Part shown: positions 15,119 through 20,355 of the stretch, piece after piece | How positions within the stretch are numbered: position 1 is the stretch's first letter | How the letters are laid out: each line of letters opens with the position of its first letter | Source: DASTDY01 sp035478375 | GTDB taxonomy: Bacteria; Patescibacteriota; Saccharimonadia; Saccharimonadales; EFPC-124 | Direction of reading: 5' to 3' | Length of the DNA stretch: 20,355 bases | Assembly (NCBI GenBank): GCA_035478375.1 | Contig: DATIJQ010000020.1 | Location: 1-20,355, forward strand | The notes under the pieces: model-generated | Told to the model about the DNA's origin: nothing | What the model saw: only the letters and a program-made list of their open reading frames with translations | Database searches by the model: none | Position numbers and translations under genes: made by a program

Positions 15119-15141
15119 AAAAACGCCGAGGCTTCCCGGCG
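15119..15141 (-). terminator. Terminator directly upstream of the hisS promoter
   Basis: On the minus strand CGCCG, an 8-nt loop and CGGCG are followed by TTTTT. It ends a minus-strand transcript arriving from the right, although no protein gene lies there; this supports a minus-strand RNA in 15149-15345. On the plus strand the stem is followed after CG by TTTTT, so it may work in both directions. Confidence 0.55.
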
Positions 15142-15148
15142 CGTTTTT

Positions 15149-15345
15149 GGTAGTCGAATTTTTGAGTACGAAAACTAGCCGAGTCGCGCCGGCTGAATAT
15201 GTGAGGGTTGTTGCAAGTGTTGCATCATACGCGTAAAGAGTAGCATGGGTAGATCAGAGTTTCAAGTGCTACCACCCCGCGAGCCTCGTCAGCCGATCCG
15301 CCCCGTCGGCTGCCACTCGCGGCTTCGCGATCCTGAGCACGACAA
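15149..15345 (-). ncRNA. Candidate structured RNA of unknown class
   Basis: The stretch of about 270 bases between hisS and tRNA-Leu has no ORF of note but several hairpins. They are a nested pair of 7-bp stems (CCGCGAG/CTCGCGG enclosing CAGCCGA/TCGGCTG, 15277-15322), GGTAG/CTACC (15248-15273) and AGCCG/CGGCT (15177-15194), and then a terminator on the minus strand at 15119-15141. The motifs of SRP RNA, tmRNA or RNase P RNA were not found. The strand is inferred from the terminator only; no convincing promoter was located, and the ends are approximate. Confidence 0.35.
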
Positions 15346-15359
15346 TTGGCAAGCAGGCC

Positions 15360-15388
15360 TTGTTTAGGCGTAACTCCATCTGTATAAT
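15360..15388 (+). promoter_or_regulatory. Promoter of tRNA-Leu
   Basis: -35 TTGTTT (15360-15365), 17-nt spacer, consensus -10 TATAAT (15383-15388), with a predicted start near 15395, about 19 bases before the tRNA. Confidence 0.8.
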
Positions 15389-15413
15389 GGCCTTAGTTTC
15401 CCACAAATTTTAT

Positions 15414-15497
15414 GCGCGAGTGGTGGAATGGTAGACACGCATGCCTTAGGAGCATGTGCCGTAAGGCGTGGAGGTTCAAGTCCTCTCTCGCGCACCA
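15414..15497 (+). tRNA. tRNA-Leu (anticodon UAG), CCA encoded
   Basis: The acceptor stem GCGCGAG pairs with CTCGCGC, followed by the discriminator A and a genomic CCA. The anticodon stem CATGC/GCATG holds the loop CTTAGGA, giving anticodon UAG, which reads CUN leucine codons. A long variable arm (about TGCCGTAAGGCGT) marks a class II tRNA, and GGTTCAAGTCC is the T loop. It is a single tRNA with its own promoter and a strong hairpin behind it. Confidence 0.96.
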
Positions 15498-15536
15498 AGT
15501 TAAAAGCTCAGCCATTAGGTTGAGCTTTTAACTTGG
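15495..15536 (+). terminator. 19-bp hairpin overlapping the tRNA-Leu CCA end
   Basis: The left arm (15495-15513, starting CCAAGTTAAAAGCTCAG) and the right arm (15518-15536) pair over 19 bp with one G-T wobble and the loop ATTA. The first three bases are the CCA of the tRNA. It is presumably the terminator, although the T-rich part lies within the stem rather than after it. Confidence 0.65.
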
Positions 15537-15550
15537 TGAGACCTTGCGCG

Positions 15551-15579
15551 TTGCGACAAATTAAGCGGCCAGGTATAAT
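15551..15579 (+). promoter_or_regulatory. Promoter of the 179-aa gene
   Basis: -35 TTGCGA (15551-15556), 17-nt spacer, consensus -10 TATAAT (15574-15579), with a start near 15586 and a leader of about 27 nt. Confidence 0.75.
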
Positions 15580-15612
15580 ACTCACGTCTCGTCCAACTAG
15601 CAAGGGTAGAGC

Positions 15613-16152
15613 ATGAACCTAAAGAAGGCTGCGTTTGTTTTTATGGGTGAAGACCCGCCGTATTACGGTATTGTGTTTAAAGACACAGCACCTGATGAGC
15701 TTCGGGCAACCCATACCGCGCTTGCTGTAATCGGGGTTGCGTTAACAGATCCTGTCACCTACCACGATAACGATGCTGTGATATGTGTCCGCGTGCGTCA
15801 AGAGGGCGCCGAGTCCACTATCGCGCGCCTTAAAGAGCTAGTGCAACCAGCATTACCTATAACGGTTGTGACGCTTCATGTTACAGTACAACGTTGCGGC
15901 ACAGATACTCACAACGAATGCGAAACACTTTGCGATTTCTTGCCCGGTTTTGAGCCTCCTGACATGCATAATTTTAGGATGTTGTACAACGTTCAGATGC
16001 CTAAAGTGCCCGTTACGCAACTAGTATCGGCCGACCAGAGCAAAAAACTAGCGGGCGGCCACGCCTGCGTAATTGCATTCAAAAATGCGTTGCAAGGTAT
16101 GGGCGTTTTTGTCCAAAGCGTTGACTATCATGCAGACTATTGCTGCTTGTAG
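15613..16152 (+). CDS. Conserved-looking protein of unknown function, Cys/His-rich C-terminus
   Basis: The 179-residue product begins MNLKKAAFVFMGEDPPYYG; ATG 15613 has AAGGGT upstream and a well-formed promoter. The N-terminal part alternates beta-like strands (KKAAFVF, HTALAVIGVAL, DAVICVRVRQ) with a helix (AESTIARLKELVQ), and ITVVTLHVTV follows, suggesting a small alpha/beta domain. The second half has CGTDTHNECETLC (95-107) and HADYCC (173-178). Together with C58 and C152 this gives seven Cys and several His, so metal binding or disulphides are possible. There is no signal peptide or membrane segment. The gene is single, with a structured 3' region and a terminator. I cannot assign a family. 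Confidence 0.75.
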   Translation: MNLKKAAFVFMGEDPPYYGIVFKDTAPDELRATHTALAVIGVALTDPVTYHDNDAVICVRVRQEGAESTIARLKELVQPALPITVVTLHVTVQRCGTDTHNECETLCDFLPGFEPPDMHNFRMLYNVQMPKVPVTQLVSADQSKKLAGGHACVIAFKNALQGMGVFVQSVDYHADYCCL

Positions 16153-16170
16153 TGACGAGGCACGGCCAGC

Positions 16171-16233
16171 TTAGTGTTCAAAACGGCGCTAGGTTGGCCA
16201 TTGGCCTTGCTAGCAGAAGTAAACTAACACTAA
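16171..16233 (+). repeat. Nested inverted repeat in the 3' region of the 179-aa gene
   Basis: TTAGTGTT (16171-16178) pairs with AACACTAA (16226-16233). Inside it GCTAG (16188-16192) pairs with CTAGC (16210-16214), and a GGCCATTGGCC element forms the tip. It lies between the stop codon and the terminator that starts at 16233, so it would form a long jointed stem in the transcript. Confidence 0.5.
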
Positions 16234-16265
16234 ACAAAGCCGCCCAAACCACGGGCGGCTTTGTT
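16233..16265. terminator. Bidirectional terminator between two convergent genes
   Basis: AACAAAGCCGCCC and GGGCGGCTTTGTT form a perfect 13-bp stem with a 7-nt loop and T-rich arms on both strands. It serves the plus-strand 179-aa gene and the minus-strand gene ending at 16289. Confidence 0.85.
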
Positions 16266-16288
16266 CGTTAAATCTCGGCTCGGTTGGT

Positions 16289-16756
16289 TTATACTGGCGG
16301 TTTCGGCAGCACGAGTGGCTTATTTAAATAATCAAGCTTCCCCTGCGCGAGCATCTCCGACTCGATTTTGTCAACTCGACGCAAAAAAGCCTGAACCCCC
16401 GGTAGGTTATCGCCCAGCCTTTCGATCAGCTCACAAAGACCAGGCGGAGGCTTTAGAATCGTCATACGCCCGTGGTTTGGCGCACCTTTTTGCAGCCATG
16501 ACTTATAGAGGTTTTGCCGCATGCCGGCCGCCGCGACTGTATACTTGTCGTACCCACAACCAAACAACTCGTAAAAATCTTGCAACATGTATTTTAGCTG
16601 CAGTTGCGGTCCTACAAATCTATCGCCGGCCGCCAGTGCAACAGCGACAAAAACCATCGCTCGTATACGTTTGTTGCGTCCTGCGATGTCGTCGGGTGTA
16701 AGCGTGCCGAGCAGGGCAGCTTCGACGATTTCGTATATATTCGGTTTGGGAGCCAT
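16289..16756 (-). CDS. Protein of unknown function (155 aa)
   Basis: From ATG 16756 the product is MAPKPNIYEIVEAALLGTLT and so on, largely helical, with a hydrophobic segment IRAMVFVAVALAAGDRFVG (about 31-50) that could be a buried helix or a marginal membrane segment. A Tyr-rich part follows (YMLQDFYELFGCGYDKY), then a Pro-rich stretch ILKPPPG, and the protein ends in LVLPKPPV. TTG 16765 is an alternative start, but neither has a good ribosome site. A palindrome and TATA-like boxes lie directly upstream. It has its own terminator and faces the 179-aa gene. No domain is recognised. Confidence 0.65.
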   Translation of the reverse strand: MAPKPNIYEIVEAALLGTLTPDDIAGRNKRIRAMVFVAVALAAGDRFVGPQLQLKYMLQDFYELFGCGYDKYTVAAAGMRQNLYKSWLQKGAPNHGRMTILKPPPGLCELIERLGDNLPGVQAFLRRVDKIESEMLAQGKLDYLNKPLVLPKPPV

Positions 16757-16784
16757 GCCAACCAATCTGTTTTTTTAACGAACC

Positions 16785-16809
16785 AACTAACTATATACTA
16801 AAGTTAGTT
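16785..16809. promoter_or_regulatory. Candidate operator palindrome
   Basis: AACTAACT, nine bases, AGTTAGTT form a perfect 8-bp inverted repeat around TATATA, 29 bases upstream of the ATG at 16756. On the minus strand TTGTCG (16813-16818) and TATATA (about 16792-16797) could be the promoter, so a bound dimeric repressor would cover the -10 box. Confidence 0.4.
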
Positions 16810-16842
16810 ATCACGACAATTTATACAATAAAATTAGCAACC

Positions 16843-16871
16843 TAAAAGGCAGCCCACCTCAGGACTGCCTT
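16843..16871 (-). terminator. Terminator of the tyrS-recG-rsmD operon
   Basis: On the minus strand AAGGCAG, a 12-nt loop and CTGCCTTTT. The stem overlaps the end of rsmD, whose TGA stop lies in the loop. Confidence 0.65.
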
Positions 16872-17401
16872 GATTGGTAGAATGCAAGCGCCGCATCTCC
16901 GTATAATCTCGTGTCCACCACAACAACTCCATTAACGGTCGGCGCCACGCCTCTACCTGGGTATGATAATACCATAAGCCCGTTGGGTTTTAAATGACAA
17001 ATTAACAACGCAATTGTGGATAACTGCATGTCGTGGTATGGCGGGTCCGCAATTATAAGATCAAATTTTGCGTGAGGGTTTTGCCCGCTCCACGTACGAC
17101 AATTAGCTTTTATTAATTGCACGCGATCGTCCACACCGAGCATCATGATATTTTTGGCAATTATTTTTTGAGCCACGCGGTCTTTTTCGAGCGCTAGGCT
17201 GCTCGCTGCGCCGCGGCTCACGGCCTCAAAACTTATGGCACCACTACCGGCAAATGGATCGAGCACGGTCTTACCAGCAAGATCGCCCAAAATATTAAAC
17301 AACGCGCCGCGCACGCGTTCGCCCATGGGGTGGGTCGCGGCGCTGTCTGGGGAATCAAAAAAACGTCCGCCCAAACTGCCAGCAACAACACGCATGCGCA
17401 C
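16859..17401 (-). CDS. rsmD: 16S rRNA (guanine966-N2)-methyltransferase
   Basis: RsmD methylates G966 of 16S rRNA in the 30S head using S-adenosylmethionine. The 180-residue product has the family start MRVVAGSLGGRFFDSP, the SAM-binding motif DPFAGSGAISFEAVSRGA, the catalytic LIIADPPY motif and the C-terminal LYGDAALAFYQ. GTG 17401 is preferred because GGAG lies eight bases upstream; ATG 17395, two codons later, is the alternative and matches the family N-terminus. An upstream in-frame start near 17449 would overlap the previous gene and is unlikely. The gap to the preceding gene is five bases. It is the last gene of the operon. Confidence 0.96.
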   Translation of the reverse strand: MRMRVVAGSLGGRFFDSPDSAATHPMGERVRGALFNILGDLAGKTVLDPFAGSGAISFEAVSRGAASSLALEKDRVAQKIIAKNIMMLGVDDRVQLIKANCRTWSGQNPHAKFDLIIADPPYHDMQLSTIALLICHLKPNGLMVLSYPGRGVAPTVNGVVVVDTRLYGDAALAFYQSRQS

Positions 17402-17406
17402 GGCGG

Positions 17407-18225
17407 CTACTCCGTTATGCCTTGCGCTTTGGCCGCGGCTTCGTACCACGCCAGAGTGATAACACGCACAATTTGAGGCGCCAGCACCTCGCGCGTTTCG
17501 CGGCCCAAGTTACGCGTCCAACCGGTTTGGGTAAACCGATCGTACATTTGCAATTCGTAGATATGACGTGCCGCGTCTTTAAAAATAGGAATAACGCCGG
17601 TCGTAAGCACTTCTTTAAGGTCATCTTGCGATGGCCGTCCGCGTCGCAGTCGCAGCGGCGCAATAATGGTCGCCACGCCCCATTCATACAAACCATGAGT
17701 GGTCATAACACCTTTGGCGCCCCAAACTTCCCAGTTTTTAGCCAGCATTTCGATTTTGCTATCGCCTTCGCCCTTGACGATTAATTTATCTTTAATACTG
17801 GTACGAGTTTCTAGCCCTTCGCCACGTAATTCCTCTAGACGTTCGGCCAACGGGAAATGGTGCGCCGGTGTTAAGCCATCGGCAATTGCATGTGCCTGCC
17901 ACGCTGCTTCAAACGCGGCTTTTTCGCGCCGGCCAGCTTTAAGCGCTGCGGTCAAATTTTTACTGTGCTGCTCGATCATTTTTATAAGCAGCGTATCTTT
18001 GGTGTCGGTCGGATCGTAATAATGCCACGGCTCGTCTTGCGCTGGCGATTTGCTTTTAATGCCATCAGGCCCGTTTTTGCCTTCGAACTGTAAAATCTCT
18101 TTAATAGTCGGGAAGTTAACGCCAGGCAACGCAGCTTCGAGCGCCCGACGCGACACGCGATCGAGCTTTTGATGTGCGCCAATTAAGCGACCAGAATGGT
18201 TACGTAGGGTTGTTCCAGAATACAT
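17407..18225 (-). CDS. Zinc-dependent phospholipase C / S1-P1 nuclease-type protein
   Basis: The 272-residue product carries the ligand pattern of the zinc-dependent phospholipase C and S1-P1 nuclease fold, in the right order and mostly the right spacing. His18 (GAHQKLDRVSRR), Asp54 and His68 in PWHYYDP are 14 apart, as D55 and H69 are in B. cereus PLC. His112-x3-Asp116-x5-His122 (HAIADGLTPAH) matches H118/D122/H128, and His177-x3-Glu181 (HGLYE) matches H142/E146. The N-terminal Trp ligand is absent. Known members are mostly secreted, yet no signal peptide is seen here. The start is ATG 18225, one base after the recG stop, so it is co-transcribed with recG and rsmD. The substrate (phospholipid, phosphodiester or nucleic acid) is unknown; the fold call is an inference from motifs. 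Confidence 0.72.
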   Translation of the reverse strand: MYSGTTLRNHSGRLIGAHQKLDRVSRRALEAALPGVNFPTIKEILQFEGKNGPDGIKSKSPAQDEPWHYYDPTDTKDTLLIKMIEQHSKNLTAALKAGRREKAAFEAAWQAHAIADGLTPAHHFPLAERLEELRGEGLETRTSIKDKLIVKGEGDSKIEMLAKNWEVWGAKGVMTTHGLYEWGVATIIAPLRLRRGRPSQDDLKEVLTTGVIPIFKDAARHIYELQMYDRFTQTGWTRNLGRETREVLAPQIVRVITLAWYEAAAKAQGITE

Positions 18226-18226
18226 G

Positions 18227-20254
18227 TTAGTTTAATTTGGTTAGCCGCCGGTAGCGGTTAATTTGTTGCCATAACTGTTTGTATTTTACCAGACTTACGT
18301 CAGTTGCAACGATTTTTGTGGCCACATCGCGCGCCTTTTTAAGTAATTTGGTGTCGGCCAGGTTGGCAAATGACAGATTGAGTTCGCCGTGTTGGGCGCG
18401 ACCGTAAATTTCGCCAGGACCACGTAATTTGAGGTCGGCTTCGGCTAAGTAAAAGCCGTCTGTGGATTTTTCGAGTTCACGTAGGCGTTGGCTGACCGAT
18501 TCAGCAGTGGTCGGAATAAGGTAGCAATAACTCTGCTCGCTCCCTCGCCCTACGCGGCCACGCAGCTGGTGTAGTTGTGCCAGACCAAACCGTTCGGCGC
18601 CTTCAATGGCCATGACGGTGGCGTTAGGCACGTCCACACCGACTTCAATAACAGTAGTACAAATAAGTAAATCAAGCTTTTTGTCTTTAAAGGCGCGCAT
18701 CACCCGTTCTTTTTCGTCGGCTTTTAATTGGCCGTGTAGTAAACCAAGACGGCGATGTTTAAAAATGCTTTTTGTCAGCCGCTCGTGCTCTGCTTCTACA
18801 CTTTTTAGCTCGGCGTCTTTACTGTCGGCCACCACCGGGCAAACTACGTAAGCTTGGCGGCCTTTGGCGATTTCGGCATCGATATGCGTGTACACGGTGT
18901 GGCGCGCTAGCGGTGAGACGACTTTTGTAGCGATTGGTTGGCGGCCTTTAGGGAGCTCATTCAAAATTGAAACCTCGAGCTCACCGTACACCGTTAACTG
19001 CAAGCTGCGCGGAATTGGCGTAGCAGTCATGCTTAGCAAATGCGGCATGCGCGCACCTTGTTGCAGTAGTTCAGCACGTTGGGCAACGCCAAAACGGTGC
19101 TGTTCGTCTATGACAACCAAGCCCAATTTCTTAAACACATTATCTTTTTGAATAAGTGCGTGCGTGCCAACTACAACATCGACGTCACCGTGAGCAACAT
19201 GTAACTTAGTAGCCTCTTTAGCCTTGGGTTTTGTTGAGCCCACTAGTAATGCCACGCGCACGCCCATTGGCTCGAGTAAATTCGCCAGAGACTGCGCATG
19301 TTGCGTAGCCAAAATTTCGGTTGGCGCCATAAATGCGGTTTGCAAGCCAGCTTTGGCGACCATAAACGCGGTCATGGCGGCGACGGCGGTCTTGCCAGAG
19401 CCAACATCGCCCTGCAATAAACGATTCATAGGCGAAGCGCCGGCGATATCTTGGCAGATTTCCCACACCGCGCCACGTTGGGCGTTGGTTAGCGCAAACG
19501 GCAAGGCGCTCGTGAATTGCTTGGCAGTTGCGGCATTAAATGGCACTTCCCAACCCGTTAAACTGGCGATGTCTTTTTTGTTGTAGGCGCTGGCAAGCAT
19601 CAGCGTTAAGACTTCTTCAAACGAAATACGGTTTTGGGCTTCGGTAAGCCTTTGGCTCGTTGTTGGAAAATGAATTTCGCGCAACGTATCATTTATATTG
19701 AGCAATTTTTGGTTGGCCACAAGCTGCGGCGGCAATGTTTCTGGCAACATGGCCATTAGCGGCAAAAGCTCGTGCATAACTTTGCGGATTTGGTTCGATT
19801 TTAAGCCGACCACCATGCGGTAAATTGGGACGATACGCGCGGTGCTGACGCCGGCGCCTGCTGCTTGTTCGGTCGCCGGATTTTGCAGCACGTAGCGATT
19901 ACGCTGCAGATCGTAAACGCCCGAAAAAAAGTATTCGTCGCCTTTTACCAACTGCGCCGCGCGGTATTTTTGATTGAACCACACGGCGCGCACTTTGGCG
20001 CTGCCGTCATTTAAAACCGCTTCGGTTATATGCAAACCGCGGCGGATGTGGCGGCCAGTCGCCGATTCGACCGTAGCTTTAACCGTGACTTTGCCTGGCG
20101 TTAGGCTGGCAATTGGCGTGATGTGCGAAAAATCCTCGTACCGGCGCGGAAAAAAGTACAATAAATCGCGCACGGTCTTGCAGCCAAGCGCAGCAAGCTT
20201 GTCTGCGAGCACCGCGCCCACACCTTTTACAGTACTAACCGGCGCCTCAAGCAT
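18227..20254 (-). CDS. recG: ATP-dependent DNA helicase RecG
   Basis: RecG reverses stalled replication forks and remodels branched DNA. The 675-residue product has the N-terminal wedge/OB domain (about 1-200, with VKGVGAVLADKLAALGC and FFPRRYEDFS). The helicase motifs follow: Walker A LLQGDVGSGKTAVA, motif Ia MAPTEILATQHA, DEQHRFGVAQR, SMTATPIPRSLQLT, and in the second RecA-like lobe LLHGQLKADEKERVM, TTVIEVGVDVPNAT and QLHQLRGRVGRG. ATG 20254 overlaps the tyrS stop as TAATG, so the genes are translationally coupled. Length and motifs are normal. Confidence 0.98.
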   Translation of the reverse strand: MLEAPVSTVKGVGAVLADKLAALGCKTVRDLLYFFPRRYEDFSHITPIASLTPGKVTVKATVESATGRHIRRGLHITEAVLNDGSAKVRAVWFNQKYRAAQLVKGDEYFFSGVYDLQRNRYVLQNPATEQAAGAGVSTARIVPIYRMVVGLKSNQIRKVMHELLPLMAMLPETLPPQLVANQKLLNINDTLREIHFPTTSQRLTEAQNRISFEEVLTLMLASAYNKKDIASLTGWEVPFNAATAKQFTSALPFALTNAQRGAVWEICQDIAGASPMNRLLQGDVGSGKTAVAAMTAFMVAKAGLQTAFMAPTEILATQHAQSLANLLEPMGVRVALLVGSTKPKAKEATKLHVAHGDVDVVVGTHALIQKDNVFKKLGLVVIDEQHRFGVAQRAELLQQGARMPHLLSMTATPIPRSLQLTVYGELEVSILNELPKGRQPIATKVVSPLARHTVYTHIDAEIAKGRQAYVVCPVVADSKDAELKSVEAEHERLTKSIFKHRRLGLLHGQLKADEKERVMRAFKDKKLDLLICTTVIEVGVDVPNATVMAIEGAERFGLAQLHQLRGRVGRGSEQSYCYLIPTTAESVSQRLRELEKSTDGFYLAEADLKLRGPGEIYGRAQHGELNLSFANLADTKLLKKARDVATKIVATDVSLVKYKQLWQQINRYRRLTKLN

Positions 20255-20355
20255 TACACGATTTTTACAAAACGGCGTTTGCCGGCTTGCAGCAAGTCGC
20301 CTTTAGCCAGTGTAATTTTGGCCATGGTGACTTTTTGTTGGTTGAGTTTGATGCC
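20254..20355 (-). CDS. tyrS: Tyrosine-tRNA ligase, C-terminal end (partial)
   Basis: The 33 visible residues, GIKLNQQKVTMAKITLAKGD followed by LLQAGKRRFVKIV and a stop, match the S4-type RNA-binding domain at the C-terminus of bacterial TyrRS (pattern G-x-K-x-N-x-x-K-V then GD-x-LQ-x-GKR-x-FV-x-x). The rest lies beyond the right edge. It heads the operon in this window and overlaps recG by one base. Another S4-domain protein is possible, but the ending fits TyrRS best. Confidence 0.78.
   Translation of the reverse strand, partial: GIKLNQQKVTMAKITLAKGDLLQAGKRRFVKIV

Noticed and set aside
15149..15345. Assigning the structured intergenic region as SRP RNA, tmRNA or RNase P RNA
   Set aside because: The GGAAG-type SRP loop, the tmRNA tRNA-like ends and the conserved RNase P core words were not found on either strand.
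17402..17449. Longer RsmD start
   Set aside because: It would overlap the preceding gene by over 40 bases, whereas GTG 17401 or ATG 17395 gives the family-typical N-terminus.
1..20355. UGA recoded as an amino acid
   Set aside because: Genes such as rsmD end at TGA with a terminator directly over the stop, and the core genes contain no internal TGA.
1..20355. CRISPR array, insertion sequence or prophage
   Set aside because: No regularly spaced repeats, transposase or integrase motifs, or target-site duplications were seen.

Overview
The window looks like the core chromosome of a reduced-genome bacterium of the Patescibacteria/CPR type, most likely Saccharibacteria (TM7). This is an inference from gene content, protein character and compact organisation; no 16S gene is present to prove it. 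TGA is used as a stop (for example rsmD), so this is not a lineage that reads UGA as glycine. Almost all housekeeping genes lie on the minus strand. Mobile elements, CRISPR arrays and rRNA genes were not seen.

Layout from left to right. 1-348 is the 5' part of rpsL (minus), with a promoter at 488-516. 559-2955 is a plus-strand island placed between rpoC and rpsL, two genes that are commonly neighbours. It holds a half-size ABC exporter (960-2705) flanked by four very small ORFs (601-738, 785-868, 2761-2841, 2848-2955) and several strong hairpins. 3082-10289 is rpoC-rpoB (minus), overlapping at TAATG, driven by a near-consensus promoter at 10445-10473 through a structured leader of about 150 nt. 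10570-15085 carries single-gene minus-strand units: a GNAT-like protein, clpP under a CIRCE/HrcA operator, a small membrane protein, trigger factor (tig) and hisS. 15119-15613 holds a possible minus-strand structured RNA and, on the plus strand, tRNA-Leu(UAG). 15613-16152 (plus) and 16289-16756 (minus) are convergent genes of unknown function sharing a terminator. 16859-20355 is a tight minus-strand operon: tyrS (C-terminal end only), recG, a zinc-dependent phospholipase C/S1-P1-type protein and rsmD.

Most of the genes serve transcription (rpoB, rpoC), translation (rpsL, hisS, tyrS, tRNA-Leu, rsmD), protein quality control (tig, clpP) and DNA repair (recG). The strongest anomalies are these. 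RpoC aligns without gaps to the usual N-terminal zinc ribbon but lacks all four cysteines, and it also lacks the four cysteines of the second zinc site. S12 differs from consensus at both classic streptomycin-resistance positions. The exporter island carries a 45-residue peptide with an acidic leader-like N-terminus and a Cys/Thr-rich C-terminus. An apparently cytoplasmic PLC/S1-P1-type metalloprotein sits inside a DNA/RNA-maintenance operon.
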